Assembly (NCBI RefSeq): GCF_001465835.2
Contig: NZ_CP013661.2
Location: forward strand, 3,278,501 to 3,342,500
DNA length: 64,000 nt
Direction: 5' to 3'
From: Planococcus kocurii
GTDB lineage: Bacteria; Bacillota; Bacilli; Bacillales_A; Planococcaceae
Shown here: one piece after another, positions 8,756-18,714 of the stretch
Layout of the letters: each line of letters starts with the position of its first letter
Position numbering within the stretch: the stretch's first letter is position 1
The notes under the pieces: generated by a model
Database searches by the model: none
Seen by the model: only the letters and a program-made list of their open reading frames with translations
What the model was told of the DNA's origin: nothing
Translations under genes and position numbers: made by a program

Positions 8756-9148
8756 GTGAATCCGTCCTTTCGATTCGGTAAATTTCATTGAGTTATCTGC
8801 TTAGTGCTGTTTTTATTGGCATAATCCCTTATAGAAACCCACTTGTAATCAACGAGTATAAACTTTTATTTATTTTTTTCTAACTTGAAAGCAGAAGAAC
8901 TTTATCTTTTATTATACAGTACAAACCGGAAATCATATGATGGCTGCTGGATGATGCTAATTTTTTATTTTTGCAACTTACAATGCATAGTAACTATAAA
9001 TAGAAGCAAGCGGAAAAGTGAGATTGAAAATTTAGAAAAAGGGTATTCGAAAAGAGACGATATAAATGCGAGTTAGAAAGAAATAGACATTTGACTTGCT
9101 TGATCGTTTAAAAGTAGTTGATTTTACTAAAAAATAGGGGGTATGAAT
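8756..9148. other. divergent intergenic region
   Basis: About 390 bp between the Crp-family gene and the binding lipoprotein gene. It must carry both promoters, but no clear -35/-10 pair was identified. A 63-codon TTG frame inside has no ribosome site. Confidence 0.4.
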
Positions 9149-10051
9149 ATGAATAAAAAAGTAGTCGGGATGTCGATCATTGCTTCAATCGCTTTGGTCG
9201 GGTGTAGTTCGGGAGAAGATGCAAAAGAGCCAATTATTATTGGAGGAAAGCCTTGGACTGAGCAGTATATTTTGCCTTATATTTTAGGTGAGTACATAGA
9301 GTCCAACTCAGAGTATACGGTTGAGTATGAAGATGGCCTAGGGGAAGTGGCAATTTTAACACCTGCTTTGGAAAAAGGTGATATTGATATGTATGTAGAG
9401 TATACCGGTACAGGATTAAAAGATGTGCTGAAACGTGATTCAGAACCAGGTCAATCATCTGAAGAAGTGCTCGAGGCAGTTAGAGAAGGGTATGAAGAAG
9501 AACTAGGAGCGACATGGTTAGAGCCGCTGGGTTTTGAAAATGGCTATACGTTAGCTTACTCTAAAGATAGCGGCTTTAATGCTGAAACTTACTCTGATTT
9601 AGCTGCGATTTCTGCTTCTGAGGATGTCACTTTTGGCGGACCCCACTCTATTTATGAACGACAGGGTGATGGCTACGAAGATTTAAAAGCTACTTATGAT
9701 TTTAAATTTTCGGCTACCGAAAGTTTTGATCCCTCTATTATGTACGAAGCTGTGAAAAATGGAGATGTAGACGTTATTCCGGCATTTACAACAGATAGCA
9801 GAATTGAGTTGTTCGACCTAGCAACGACAAAAGATGATTTAAACTTCTTTCCAAAATATGATGCAGCCCCAGTTGTCAGATTAGAAACACTTGAAGAGTA
9901 TCCAGAGTTGAAAGATGTCTTAAACGAGCTTGCTGGGCAAATCAGCGAAGAAGAAATGTTGGCGATGAACTCTAAAGTAGATGTTGATAAAGAGCAACCG
10001 CAAGACGTAGCTCGAGAATTTCTAATCGAAAAAGAATTGATTGAAGAATAG
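9149..10051 (+). CDS. glycine betaine/choline-family ABC substrate-binding lipoprotein (OpuCC/OsmX-like)
   Basis: Lipoprotein signal ending in LVGC (Cys19), then a periplasmic-binding-protein fold of the quaternary-ammonium class: IIIGGKPWTEQYILPYILGEY, DMYVEYTGTGL, and DVDVIPAFTTDSRI are typical positions. The ligand is probably a betaine or other trimethylammonium compound. ATG at 9149 fits GGGGG at seven nt; the ATG six nt upstream is too close. No permease or ATPase follows; instead the next gene is egtB, 59 bp away with no terminator between. Since ergothioneine is a histidine betaine and the EgtU transporters use related binding domains, ergothioneine or hercynine is a reasonable but unproven ligand. 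Confidence 0.85.
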   Translation: MNKKVVGMSIIASIALVGCSSGEDAKEPIIIGGKPWTEQYILPYILGEYIESNSEYTVEYEDGLGEVAILTPALEKGDIDMYVEYTGTGLKDVLKRDSEPGQSSEEVLEAVREGYEEELGATWLEPLGFENGYTLAYSKDSGFNAETYSDLAAISASEDVTFGGPHSIYERQGDGYEDLKATYDFKFSATESFDPSIMYEAVKNGDVDVIPAFTTDSRIELFDLATTKDDLNFFPKYDAAPVVRLETLEEYPELKDVLNELAGQISEEEMLAMNSKVDVDKEQPQDVAREFLIEKELIEE

Positions 10052-10110
10052 AGAAACTTATTAACATGTAAGTAAGTAGAAAATTTTTAGTAGGTAAGGG
10101 GAGTTATTCG

Positions 10111-11382
10111 ATGAAAGCAGTAGAAAATACGTCTATAGCAGAGCGCTTTGCAGAAATTAGAGGCGTTACGATGAAACTAATTGAGCCTTTAGAAATGGAA
10201 GATTTTATCATTCAATCCCACGAAGATGTGAGTCCAGCAAAGTGGCATATTGCCCATACCACCTGGTTTTTCGAGCGTATGATTTTAAAAGAATTTAAAT
10301 CGGATTACCAAGAATTCAATTCGACTTTTGATTTTTTGTTTAATTCGTATTACAACACGATTGGACCTTATCAACCACGCCACCAACGTGGCGTGCTATC
10401 ACGACCGACTGTAAATCAAGTTATTGAATATCGCAATTATGTGGATCAGCAAGTAAGTAACTTACTTGCTGAATCAGCTAGTGAAACAAAGGAAGAAATA
10501 GAAGCTTTAATATATATGGGCCTTCAACACGAACAACAGCATCAGGAATTGATCTTAATGGATATAAAATACAACTTTTTTGTTAATCCACTTTTTCCTA
10601 CGTATACAGAAACTGAAAAACGTCCAGTAAGTAAACAGCAGGAATCGCAGTTTGTTGAGTTTGAGGGAGGATTGGTCGAAATCGGTCACGACGGGAATGG
10701 CTTTGCGTTTGATAACGAAAGTCCGCGTCACAAGGTTTGGCTTGAACCTTTCAAATTGGCAACAAAACCTGTAACCAATGGAGAATTTCTTGAATTTATA
10801 AATTCCGGAGGCTATGAAAAACCGGAATATTGGCTTTCTGATGGTTGGAGTATAGTCAAAGAACACAATTGGAAAGCACCACTTTATTGGCTGAAAGACA
10901 AACAACAGCACTGGCAAATCTTTACCTTAGCGGGCATACAGGACCTAGAACTCGATGAACCGGTTAGTCATATTAGTTTTTACGAAGCAGATGCTTTTAG
11001 TAGATGGAAAGGCAAAAGGTTACCTACTGAAGCTGAATGGGAATATGCTTCTCAAAGTGTTGCTATTCATGGAAATACGTTGGATGAGGGAGTTTACCAT
11101 CCTGTAGCAAGCAGTAGCGATTCACAAAGTGAATTGTTGTCTAAGATGTTCGGAGATGTATGGGAATGGACTGCCAGTGCCTATTCACCGTATCCAGGAA
11201 GTAAACCGTTAGAAGGTGCATTAGGTGAATACAATGCAAAATTCATGTGCAACCAAATGATTCTTCGCGGAGGTTCATGCGCAACGCCGCTAAAACATAT
11301 CCGAGAAACATACCGAAATTTTTTCCCGCCAGAAAAAAGATGGCAATTTAGTGGGTTTAGACTAGCACAAGACCAAAATTAA
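10111..11382 (+). CDS. egtB: EgtB-like iron-dependent sulfoxide synthase
   Basis: Non-haem iron enzyme family that joins hercynine to a thiol (cysteine or gamma-glutamylcysteine) as sulfoxide in ergothioneine synthesis. The N-terminal DinB-like domain has WHIAHTTWFFE and the iron ligands HEQQHQE (H-x3-H-x-E); the C-terminal FGE-sulfatase domain has LPTEAEWEYA, GDVWEWTAS, and RGGSCATP. Length 423 aa is typical. EgtD, which makes hercynine, is not in the window; GshAB at 18.7 kb could supply gamma-glutamylcysteine. Probably cotranscribed with the upstream betaine-family binding protein. Confidence 0.88.
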   Translation: MKAVENTSIAERFAEIRGVTMKLIEPLEMEDFIIQSHEDVSPAKWHIAHTTWFFERMILKEFKSDYQEFNSTFDFLFNSYYNTIGPYQPRHQRGVLSRPTVNQVIEYRNYVDQQVSNLLAESASETKEEIEALIYMGLQHEQQHQELILMDIKYNFFVNPLFPTYTETEKRPVSKQQESQFVEFEGGLVEIGHDGNGFAFDNESPRHKVWLEPFKLATKPVTNGEFLEFINSGGYEKPEYWLSDGWSIVKEHNWKAPLYWLKDKQQHWQIFTLAGIQDLELDEPVSHISFYEADAFSRWKGKRLPTEAEWEYASQSVAIHGNTLDEGVYHPVASSSDSQSELLSKMFGDVWEWTASAYSPYPGSKPLEGALGEYNAKFMCNQMILRGGSCATPLKHIRETYRNFFPPEKRWQFSGFRLAQDQN

Positions 11383-11413
11383 TCATTTAAGAGAAGTACA
11401 ACTGTTTTATGCG

Positions 11414-11456
11414 AAAAAGCAGACAACCGATTCTACTCGGGGTGTCTGCTTTTTTC
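11414..11456 (+). terminator. terminator after egtB
   Basis: AAAAAGCAGACA-ACC pairs with GGG-TGTCTGCTTTTT, followed by T-rich sequence. Confidence 0.85.
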
Positions 11457-11523
11457 TGTAAAAAAAGAATGATATTTCGACTTACTTATTGCAATTTCGT
11501 CAAAAAAGAGTAATATACCTAAA

Positions 11524-11557
11524 TAGATATTGCATATCCACAATGGATATTGCAAAT
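11524..11557. promoter_or_regulatory. Rrf2 operator candidate
   Basis: Two copies of T(A/G)GATATTGCA(T/A)AT start at 11524 and 11544, exactly 20 bp apart, and the pair also contains ATATCC...GGATAT. Located about 60-90 bp before the Rrf2 start, this spacing of two helical turns suits a dimeric repressor. Confidence 0.5.
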
Positions 11558-11616
11558 AGCTACTTAACATTGAAAATAACTGTTAACTTATATTAGACAG
11601 AAAAGGAGTGCAGATT

Positions 11617-12123
11617 ATGCAGCTAACAAAGGGTGTCGAGCAGGCTATTTGTATTATTGTGTTGCTGGCGACGCAAGAAAGCAGCGCGCCGCTTGCTTCA
11701 GATGAAATTAGCAAAAGGCTGGGCGTTTCACCATCTTATATGAAGAAAATAACGAGGAAATTAGTCGTTCAAGGAATTGCTGTTTCGGTACCTGGCAATA
11801 ATGGCGGCGTTTCACTAGCAAAATCAGCAACGCATATTACAATGCTTGACGTTATTGAAGCAATGGAAGGTCCGATACAATTATACCCAGATACAGGGTT
11901 AATTCGTCTGGCTTTTAAAGATGGAGAGTACGCACAAAAAGGACAAGAAATTCTTAAAAATGTTTTTTCACAAGGAGATCGGTTATTGATTGAATATTTA
12001 TCTAAAGTAACAGCTGCTGATCTTTTAAAAGAAGGATTAGGAACATCAAATTTGCCAACGTTAAACTGGAATAGAGAAACGTTAAGTGATGTATTGAAAA
12101 AAGAACAGGATGATTTAAAATGA
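11617..12123 (+). CDS. Rrf2-family transcriptional regulator
   Basis: Winged-helix regulator: MQLTKGVEQAICII, then the recognition region ISKRLGVSPSYMKKITRKLV and wing VSVPGNNGGVSLAK, followed by ITMLDVIEAMEGP. The cysteine triad used by IscR/NsrR for an Fe-S cluster is absent, so it is of the clusterless type. ATG at 11617 is eight nt after AAAGGAG. Its last codons overlap the YhgE-like gene by ATGA, and it probably represses this two-gene operon through the repeat at 11524-11557. Confidence 0.87.
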   Translation: MQLTKGVEQAICIIVLLATQESSAPLASDEISKRLGVSPSYMKKITRKLVVQGIAVSVPGNNGGVSLAKSATHITMLDVIEAMEGPIQLYPDTGLIRLAFKDGEYAQKGQEILKNVFSQGDRLLIEYLSKVTAADLLKEGLGTSNLPTLNWNRETLSDVLKKEQDDLK

Positions 12124-14960
12124 AAATGTTTAAACAGGAATGGAAGCAATTGTTTTCCAAACCACTTTTGTTAGGAACCATGGTTGTTATGATGTTTATC
12201 CCGATTATTTATAGTGGTTTTTTCTTAGGCTCGTCGTGGGACCCTTACGGAAAAACAGAACGCTTACCGGTAGCGGTCGTTAATGAAGATGTACCATCAG
12301 AATATGAGGGCAAGACACTTGATGTCGGTTCAGAGTTAGTTGGAAATTTAAAAGAGAATGATGCATTGGATTGGCAGTTTACCGATGCAAAAAAAGCAGA
12401 GCAAGGAATGGAGGATGGGAAATACTTTATGGTTTTGACCATTCCAGAAAATTTCTCGGAACATGCAGCATCTGTAATGAGTGATGATCCAAAACCGATG
12501 GATTTACAGTATGAAACCAATCCCGGTCGCGGATTTTTTATAAAATCAATAAGTAAGCAAGCGACTACGACGATTAAAGAGGAAATTGCAGAAAGTGTGA
12601 CAAAAGAATACGTAAAAGCAGTATTTGAACAAATTGATACACTGGGCGAAGGTTTAGGAGATGCAGCAGAAGGTGCGGAACAACTTGATGATGGAACTGT
12701 CAAATTACAAAAAGGAAATGCAGAATTAATCGCAGGGCTTGGCACACTTTCAGAAGGAAGTTTAACTTTCCAGGAAGGCGCAGAGCAATTAGAAATTGGT
12801 GCCGGACAGTTTGCTACAGGAGCCGCAGATTTAAATCAAGGAGCGAACCTGTTGAATAAAGGGATTATTTCTTATACAGCAGGAGTAGGCAAGTTGCAAA
12901 GCGGTGTGGTTGGACTTGCCGAAGGAACTGCAGAGCTAAATAATAATGGTCCAAAACTTGTTGAAGGATCACAAAAGTTAGAGCAAGGTCTAAATTCTCT
13001 CGTTCCAGGAGCAGAACAACTGAGTCAAGGTCTGACAGCTACTGAAGCTGGTAGTGCACAGCTAAATAATGGCTTACATGAGCTTCAAACACAAACAAGC
13101 GAGTTAACAGGGAGTTCTTCTGGCATTCAACAGTTGGTATTAGGTCAAGCTGCGCTTGGTGAGGGTCTTGCTAAACTGGCTAATGGTAGTACCACTCTTC
13201 AAGAGGGGCTTGGTGCATTAAATAACCAACTTCCAACACCAAATCAACTCAACAATTTGCAACAAGGTTTATTAGCTATTCAAGAAAACGTTAACCAATT
13301 AAATGGTGCTGTTTCAGCCAGTAGTGCACAGAATGCATCAAAATTGCAGGCGAATCTAGCGGCGGCGCAACAAGCCGTTAGCGAAATGCAGCCAACTTCT
13401 TCAACTGCAACAGTGGCAGCTCTTGAAGCAACAGCTACTTATAGCAGTTTAACTGCGGAGCAACAAGCCGAATTATCAGCTGCAGTAACTGGAAGTACAC
13501 AGCAACAAGCAGCAGCACAACAAGGTGCACTTGAAACGCTCGAGCAAAGTCTTGCAGCTGTATCAGCTAACATAAACGAGCAAATTATTCCCGCATTTCA
13601 ATCACTCGGATCCATGCCTGAGAAAGTAGCAGAATTGAACAGTGCTGTAGATCAAGTAAATCCTGCAGCCCAAGAAGCTCTTGGTGGATATTCAGCCGTC
13701 CGAAATGCACTGAACGATCAACTTATTCCAGGTGTGAAGAATCTCAATGCGGGAGCAGAGCAAGCGGCCGAGACAAGTGGACAACTTCTTGCGGGAATTG
13801 AAAAAACAGCAGAAAGTCTACCTCAGCTTGCAGATGCAGTTGACCGGTTAGCAGAAGGAAGCTCTTCACTGAATGACGGTGTATCTTCTCTTGCTTCAGG
13901 CTCAATTGGACTTGTTGAAGGTGCGAGCGCGTTGCAACAAGGGTCTATAGAATTAGAAAAAGGAACAACTGAATACACAGCAGGAGTATCAAAAGCAGCA
14001 CAAGGAGCAGGGCAGCTTCAAGAAGGAACGGCTGAACTTGCGGCTAACTCTGCAGAGCTGAATTCTGGTTCCAGTGATTTGGCAAATGGTGCAAATCAGC
14101 TAGCCGAGGGCGTACCAGCGCTTTCAAGTGGTGCAGGTGAACTTGCTGGTGGAGCAACTGATTTACATAGCGGAGCCAGCAAACTAGAAGACGGCTCTGG
14201 TGAATTAGGTCAAGGCCTTACAAAGCTAGAGGAAGGAACTTCTGAACTTGCTACAAGTTTATCTGATGGCGCAGAAGACGTAGCAAGTAAACAAGTAACA
14301 GATGATAATTACGAAATGATCGCTGCACCAGCAACAGCAACAGAAAGTGAACGGAGCGATGTACCGAACTACGGTCATGCATTAGCACCTTATATTTTGT
14401 CGCTTGCTCTTTTCGTCGGAGCTTTATCTTTCAATTTAGTATTCCCAATTAACGCGCCAGCTGGACGCCAGACTTCAGGAGTTGGCTGGTGGTTTAGTAA
14501 GTTTTCACTTGGTTTTATCCAAGCAACAGCAGCAGCACTCATTGTTGATGCAATTATGCTGTTCGGTTTCCATCTTCAAGTCGATCACATCGGAGAGTTT
14601 ATTGCGGTCTCAGTCATCACTTCACTTACCTACATGTTCTTGATTATGTTCTTAGGTATTACTTTTGGAAATCCAGGACGATTTGTGGCAATGATTATTC
14701 TCGTTCTCCAATTGGGTGCAAGTGGTGGTACATTCCCTGTAGAATTAACAAATACATTTTTCCAGACGGTGCATGATTTTGTTCCCATGAGCTATGCCAT
14801 CCTCGGATTCCGAGAATCGATGTCTTCGGCATATGGAACACATACTTTCATTACGAGTATTTTAGTGCTTGTCGCTTTTATTGTGGTCTTTAATCTGCTG
14901 TTATGGCTAGTACTTAGCTTGCGAAGTCGTAAAGCATATAGATTAGCAGAAGAAAATTAA
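12120..14960 (+). CDS. giant YhgE/Pip-domain membrane protein
   Basis: A 946-aa protein with one N-terminal membrane helix (about residues 14-34), a long extracellular region, and about five to six C-terminal helices (about 745-935) of the ABC-2/RND-exporter-like YhgE/Pip type. Residues about 170-720 are built of short alpha-helical repeats with L..G or AEGA..L spacing, rich in Gln, Ala, Gly and Glu. Relatives include the Lactococcus/Enterococcus phage infection protein and proteins linked to type VII secretion or export. Translationally coupled to Rrf2 by ATGA. Probable role in envelope export or signalling; the substrate is unknown. Confidence 0.85.
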   Translation: MKMFKQEWKQLFSKPLLLGTMVVMMFIPIIYSGFFLGSSWDPYGKTERLPVAVVNEDVPSEYEGKTLDVGSELVGNLKENDALDWQFTDAKKAEQGMEDGKYFMVLTIPENFSEHAASVMSDDPKPMDLQYETNPGRGFFIKSISKQATTTIKEEIAESVTKEYVKAVFEQIDTLGEGLGDAAEGAEQLDDGTVKLQKGNAELIAGLGTLSEGSLTFQEGAEQLEIGAGQFATGAADLNQGANLLNKGIISYTAGVGKLQSGVVGLAEGTAELNNNGPKLVEGSQKLEQGLNSLVPGAEQLSQGLTATEAGSAQLNNGLHELQTQTSELTGSSSGIQQLVLGQAALGEGLAKLANGSTTLQEGLGALNNQLPTPNQLNNLQQGLLAIQENVNQLNGAVSASSAQNASKLQANLAAAQQAVSEMQPTSSTATVAALEATATYSSLTAEQQAELSAAVTGSTQQQAAAQQGALETLEQSLAAVSANINEQIIPAFQSLGSMPEKVAELNSAVDQVNPAAQEALGGYSAVRNALNDQLIPGVKNLNAGAEQAAETSGQLLAGIEKTAESLPQLADAVDRLAEGSSSLNDGVSSLASGSIGLVEGASALQQGSIELEKGTTEYTAGVSKAAQGAGQLQEGTAELAANSAELNSGSSDLANGANQLAEGVPALSSGAGELAGGATDLHSGASKLEDGSGELGQGLTKLEEGTSELATSLSDGAEDVASKQVTDDNYEMIAAPATATESERSDVPNYGHALAPYILSLALFVGALSFNLVFPINAPAGRQTSGVGWWFSKFSLGFIQATAAALIVDAIMLFGFHLQVDHIGEFIAVSVITSLTYMFLIMFLGITFGNPGRFVAMIILVLQLGASGGTFPVELTNTFFQTVHDFVPMSYAILGFRESMSSAYGTHTFITSILVLVAFIVVFNLLLWLVLSLRSRKAYRLAEEN

Positions 14961-14966
14961 GTACAA

Positions 14967-15019
14967 GGGGCTGTCTCAAAAGGTCATAAACAATGACTTT
15001 TTGAGTACAGCTCCTTTTT
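14967..15019 (+). terminator. terminator built from a GGGGCTGTCTCAAAAGGTC-type inverted repeat
   Basis: GGGGCTGT-CTCAAAAGGTCAT pairs with ATGACTTTTTGAG-ACAGCTCC, then T-rich. Such sequences recur in Bacillales genomes near insertion-sequence ends, so this may be a domesticated repeat. Confidence 0.75.
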
Positions 15020-15142
15020 TATTTTGTATGAAAGGTCTTTCGCTTTTTTAAAGGACTTTTGCATTGAAAAGAGAAAGTAAGAGTAGCGTAAAAATTACAC
15101 CGAACAAAACTACGTGAATAGTAGGAAGGAGAGAAATCGAAA

Positions 15143-15637
15143 GTGCCATACATTCAGACAAGTAGATTGACCTTAATCACATTTACTGTGGCAATGATGA
15201 AAGCTGCAATTTCTAATAAGGCTGATCTGGAAAGGATCACAACATACCGAGTAGCTGACGGCTACCCGATGACTGCTTACAAAGAAATCATTCCATATAA
15301 AATAAAACAATTTAGCGAATATCCACACGAAAATAAATGGGAAGGCATACTTGTACATAATCAGACGCGAACCATTATAGGAGATATGGGTTTTCGGTAC
15401 CGAGATGGCAAGCAAGATGAATTGGAACTAGGCTATAGCATCGTCCCGAGTTATCAAGGCCATGGCTATGCAACCGAAATGGCACAAGCTTTAGTAGCAT
15501 GGGGGAAAACGCAGTCAGGTATCAACAGAATAATTGCCAGTTGCGATTACGACAACTTTGCATCTATTCGTGTGCTAGAAAAAGCCGGATTGAGAAGAGT
15601 TGAGAAAAAGGATAGTAAAATTTATTGGTCAACTTGA
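15143..15637 (+). CDS. RimJ/RimL-type GNAT acetyltransferase
   Basis: Acetyltransferase with the RimJ/RimL layout: TSRLTLITF at the start, IGDMGFRYRDG, acetyl-CoA loop SIVPSYQGHGYATEMAQAL and end NFASIRVLEKAGLRRV. GTG start at 15143 lies about nine nt after AAGGAGAG. Substrate unknown; single gene ended by a strong shared terminator. Confidence 0.85.
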   Translation: MPYIQTSRLTLITFTVAMMKAAISNKADLERITTYRVADGYPMTAYKEIIPYKIKQFSEYPHENKWEGILVHNQTRTIIGDMGFRYRDGKQDELELGYSIVPSYQGHGYATEMAQALVAWGKTQSGINRIIASCDYDNFASIRVLEKAGLRRVEKKDSKIYWST

Positions 15638-15651
15638 AAGGGATAAAAAAT

Positions 15652-15688
15652 AAACCTTCATTGACTGATACGCAGTCAATGAAGGTTT
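15652..15688. terminator. bidirectional terminator between GNAT and hxlR-type gene
   Basis: Perfect 16-bp stem AAACCTTCATTGACTG with CAGTCAATGAAGGTTT around a 5-nt loop. Confidence 0.9.
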
Positions 15689-15699
15689 AGACAAAGTGT

Positions 15700-16062
15700 T
15701 TATTCGACTGGAATTTTAGTGGCTTCTTTTCTGACAAAGTCACTAAATTCGTCGCCCCAATTACAAATAGATGTAACTACAGGCTCTAGACGAAGACCGA
15801 TATCACTCAATTGATACTCTACTTTAGGTGGCACAACCGGATAAACAAAACGAGTTATGATTTGGTCTTCTTCTAATTCTCTTAGTTGCCTAATTAACAT
15901 GCGCTGATTGGCTTGGGGAAGTTTTTTCTGTATTTCACTCAGTCGTAGTGGAGAATCATGTAATAGACACCAGATAACAGCTATTTTCCAACGGCCGCCA
16001 ATAGCTGACAATGCTAAATCTTTTCCAGAGAAATAGGTTTTTTCTTTATAATGAATTTCCAA
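15700..16062 (-). CDS. HxlR-family transcriptional regulator
   Basis: 120-aa winged-helix protein of the HxlR/YodB group: IGGRWKIAVIWCLL, LRLSEIQKKLPQANQRMLIRQLREL and PPKVEYQLSDIG are diagnostic. HxlR proteins in bacilli control formaldehyde and electrophile responses, and this one diverges from adhC and fghA, which detoxify formaldehyde. TTG start at 16062 behind AAAGGAG. The family's redox-active N-terminal Cys is not at its usual place; cysteines are in WCLL and SICNW. Probable autoregulation through the dyad at 16099-16112. Confidence 0.88.
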   Translation of the reverse strand: MEIHYKEKTYFSGKDLALSAIGGRWKIAVIWCLLHDSPLRLSEIQKKLPQANQRMLIRQLRELEEDQIITRFVYPVVPPKVEYQLSDIGLRLEPVVTSICNWGDEFSDFVRKEATKIPVE

Positions 16063-16084
16063 GTGTTCTCACTCCTTTATGTTT

Positions 16085-16113
16085 ATACTAACCTGTAATG
16101 ACAAAAAAGTCAG
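16085..16113 (-). promoter_or_regulatory. promoter of the hxlR-type gene
   Basis: On the minus strand CTGACT (-35) and TAGTAT (-10) are separated by 17 bp. The -35 overlaps the TGAC-N6-GTCA dyad, which would suit autorepression. Confidence 0.45.
16099..16112. promoter_or_regulatory. HxlR operator candidate, copy 1
   Basis: TGAC-AAAAAA-GTCA, 37 bp upstream of the regulator start codon. Similar flanking sequence and the same dyad recur before adhC. Confidence 0.55.
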
Positions 16114-16164
16114 TACTGCTCAAAAGGACTTTAGTAAAAGATAAGTCTCGGCTAAAAAACAGTA

Positions 16165-16350
16165 GAAAGAGGGAGATGGCATAAATAAAAGAGCGGCGAT
16201 TGCATTTAGATCAGAAAAAGTCCTTCATATGAAAAAGTGTGAAACTGAAAAATTAAAAACAAAAAAGTCATTATCAAATAATGACACTGATGAAACAATA
16301 GCTGAAGTTGACTGGAAGATTATTGGACTTAGACATCTCTTTTTGTATCT
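16165..16350 (+). pseudogene. decayed duplicate of the adhC 5' end
   Basis: GGCATAAAT is followed by a frame reading KRAAIAFRSEKVLHMKKCE, closely matching the adhC start [20 protein letters not shown]. The ATG itself is lost (GGCATAAAT-ATG-AAAAG in adhC, GGCATAAAT-AAAAG here) and similarity fades after about 25 codons although the frame stays open to about 16350. Together with copy 1 of the operator this is a tandem duplicate of the adhC control region and start. Confidence 0.7.
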
Positions 16351-16386
16351 CGCTTAAACATTTGCAAAAGGAGTAGCCGTGTATAG

Positions 16387-16400
16387 TGACAAAATCGTCA
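16387..16400. promoter_or_regulatory. HxlR operator candidate, copy 2
   Basis: TGAC-AAAATC-GTCA just upstream of the adhC -35 box, the place expected for activator binding. About 37 bp around it resembles the region around copy 1. Confidence 0.6.
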
Positions 16401-16403
16401 GTA

Positions 16404-16432
16404 TTGTTTAAAGGATTTTTGTATGTAATGAT
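16404..16432 (+). promoter_or_regulatory. adhC promoter
   Basis: TTGTTT and AATGAT with a 17-bp spacer, immediately after the operator dyad and 43 bp before the adhC start codon. Confidence 0.45.
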
Positions 16433-16442
16433 AGATACATAG

Positions 16443-17591
<1,149 letters not shown>

Positions 17592-17595
17592 TACA

Positions 17596-18429
17596 ATGAA
17601 TCTTAAAAATGTTGAAACAAAAATAGCTTTTGACGGGGAACAACGTAAATACAGTCATTTTTCGGAAGCCTTGCAATGTGATATGACATTTAGCATTTAC
17701 TTACCAACCAATAATGAAAAGAAAGAAATTCCTCTTATCTGGTGGCTATCAGGCTTAACGTGCACAGATGATAATTTTAGTCAAAAAAGTGGTTTTCAAC
17801 GATTGGCTGAAATACACCAAGTAGCGGTTATAATTCCAGATACGTCACCGCGCGGAGAAGCTGTTGCAGATGACGCTGCTTATGACCTTGGACAAGGTGC
17901 AGGCTTTTATGTAGATGCTACTGAACAACCATGGTCAGAGCATTATAAAATGTATACGTACATTACAGAAGAGTTAGCTGAAATTGCGTCTACACTGGTC
18001 CCTCGTTTTTCAGGCAAAGAAAGCATCATGGGCCACTCCATGGGCGGTCATGGAGCCTTAGTCATTGGGATGAAAAATGCACAACGTTTTAAAGCAATTT
18101 CTGCTTTTTCCCCTATTTTGAGTCCAAGCCAAGTACCATGGGGAATAAAAGCTTTTTCAACTTATTTAGGCAAAGATAAAGCAACTTGGTTAGAGTGGGA
18201 TGCGACAGAATTAGTAAAAACAACTCATGCACCACCTATCCTGATTTCTCAAGGAACTCAAGATTCGTTTTATCCAGAACAATTGGAAGAGACAGCTTTC
18301 TTAAAAAATGCTAAAGAAAATAACCAATTGGTGGAGTACACGAAAAACGCTGGTTATGATCATAGTTATTTCTTTATCTCCACTTTCTTGGATGATCATT
18401 TCGCCTTCCATATGAAGAACTTAAAATGA
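17596..18429 (+). CDS. fghA: S-formylglutathione hydrolase
   Basis: Serine esterase (esterase D family) releasing formate and glutathione, the second step of glutathione-dependent formaldehyde removal. Nucleophile in GHSMGGHGAL, oxyanion region WWLSGLTCTDDNFSQKSG, and a catalytic His in GYDHSYFF near the C-terminus. Start ATG at 17596 is nine nt after GGAG, inside the end of adhC; an in-frame ATG at 17581 lacks a ribosome site. 277 aa, normal length. Confidence 0.95.
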   Translation: MNLKNVETKIAFDGEQRKYSHFSEALQCDMTFSIYLPTNNEKKEIPLIWWLSGLTCTDDNFSQKSGFQRLAEIHQVAVIIPDTSPRGEAVADDAAYDLGQGAGFYVDATEQPWSEHYKMYTYITEELAEIASTLVPRFSGKESIMGHSMGGHGALVIGMKNAQRFKAISAFSPILSPSQVPWGIKAFSTYLGKDKATWLEWDATELVKTTHAPPILISQGTQDSFYPEQLEETAFLKNAKENNQLVEYTKNAGYDHSYFFISTFLDDHFAFHMKNLK

Positions 18430-18456
18430 TTCTCATTTTAAAATAAGATGTAAAAT

Positions 18457-18503
18457 GGGACATGCCTACATTGCAGTTAAATGTGGGGATGTCCTATTGT
18501 TTT
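18457..18503 (+). terminator. terminator after fghA
   Basis: GGGACATGCCTACATT pairs with AATGTGGGGATGTCC, then TATTGTTTTT. It separates adhC-fghA from gshAB transcription. Confidence 0.75.
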
Positions 18504-18714
18504 TAGTTCATTTTTTAAAAATTGCAAAGCAGATTGAACTTAAGAAACACTAGATGTAAGATTTTCTGCGATCAAGCCTAGTATGACGATACAAAAACAA
18601 ATATGCGTTATAATCAAAACAGGATTGATGCTATTTGCTATTGCTATTTCAATGTATAGTTTGAAAATAACAACAAGTTCGGAAAAAATATGTTAACTAA
18701 GAGGTAGAGAATAT

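Noticed and set aside
8885-9076. 63-codon plus-strand ORF with TTG start
   Set aside because: No ribosome site, odd amino-acid content, and it lies in a divergent promoter region.
12600-14300. DNA-level tandem repeats in the YhgE-like gene
   Set aside because: The repetition is in the protein pattern only; codons vary and no exact DNA unit recurs.
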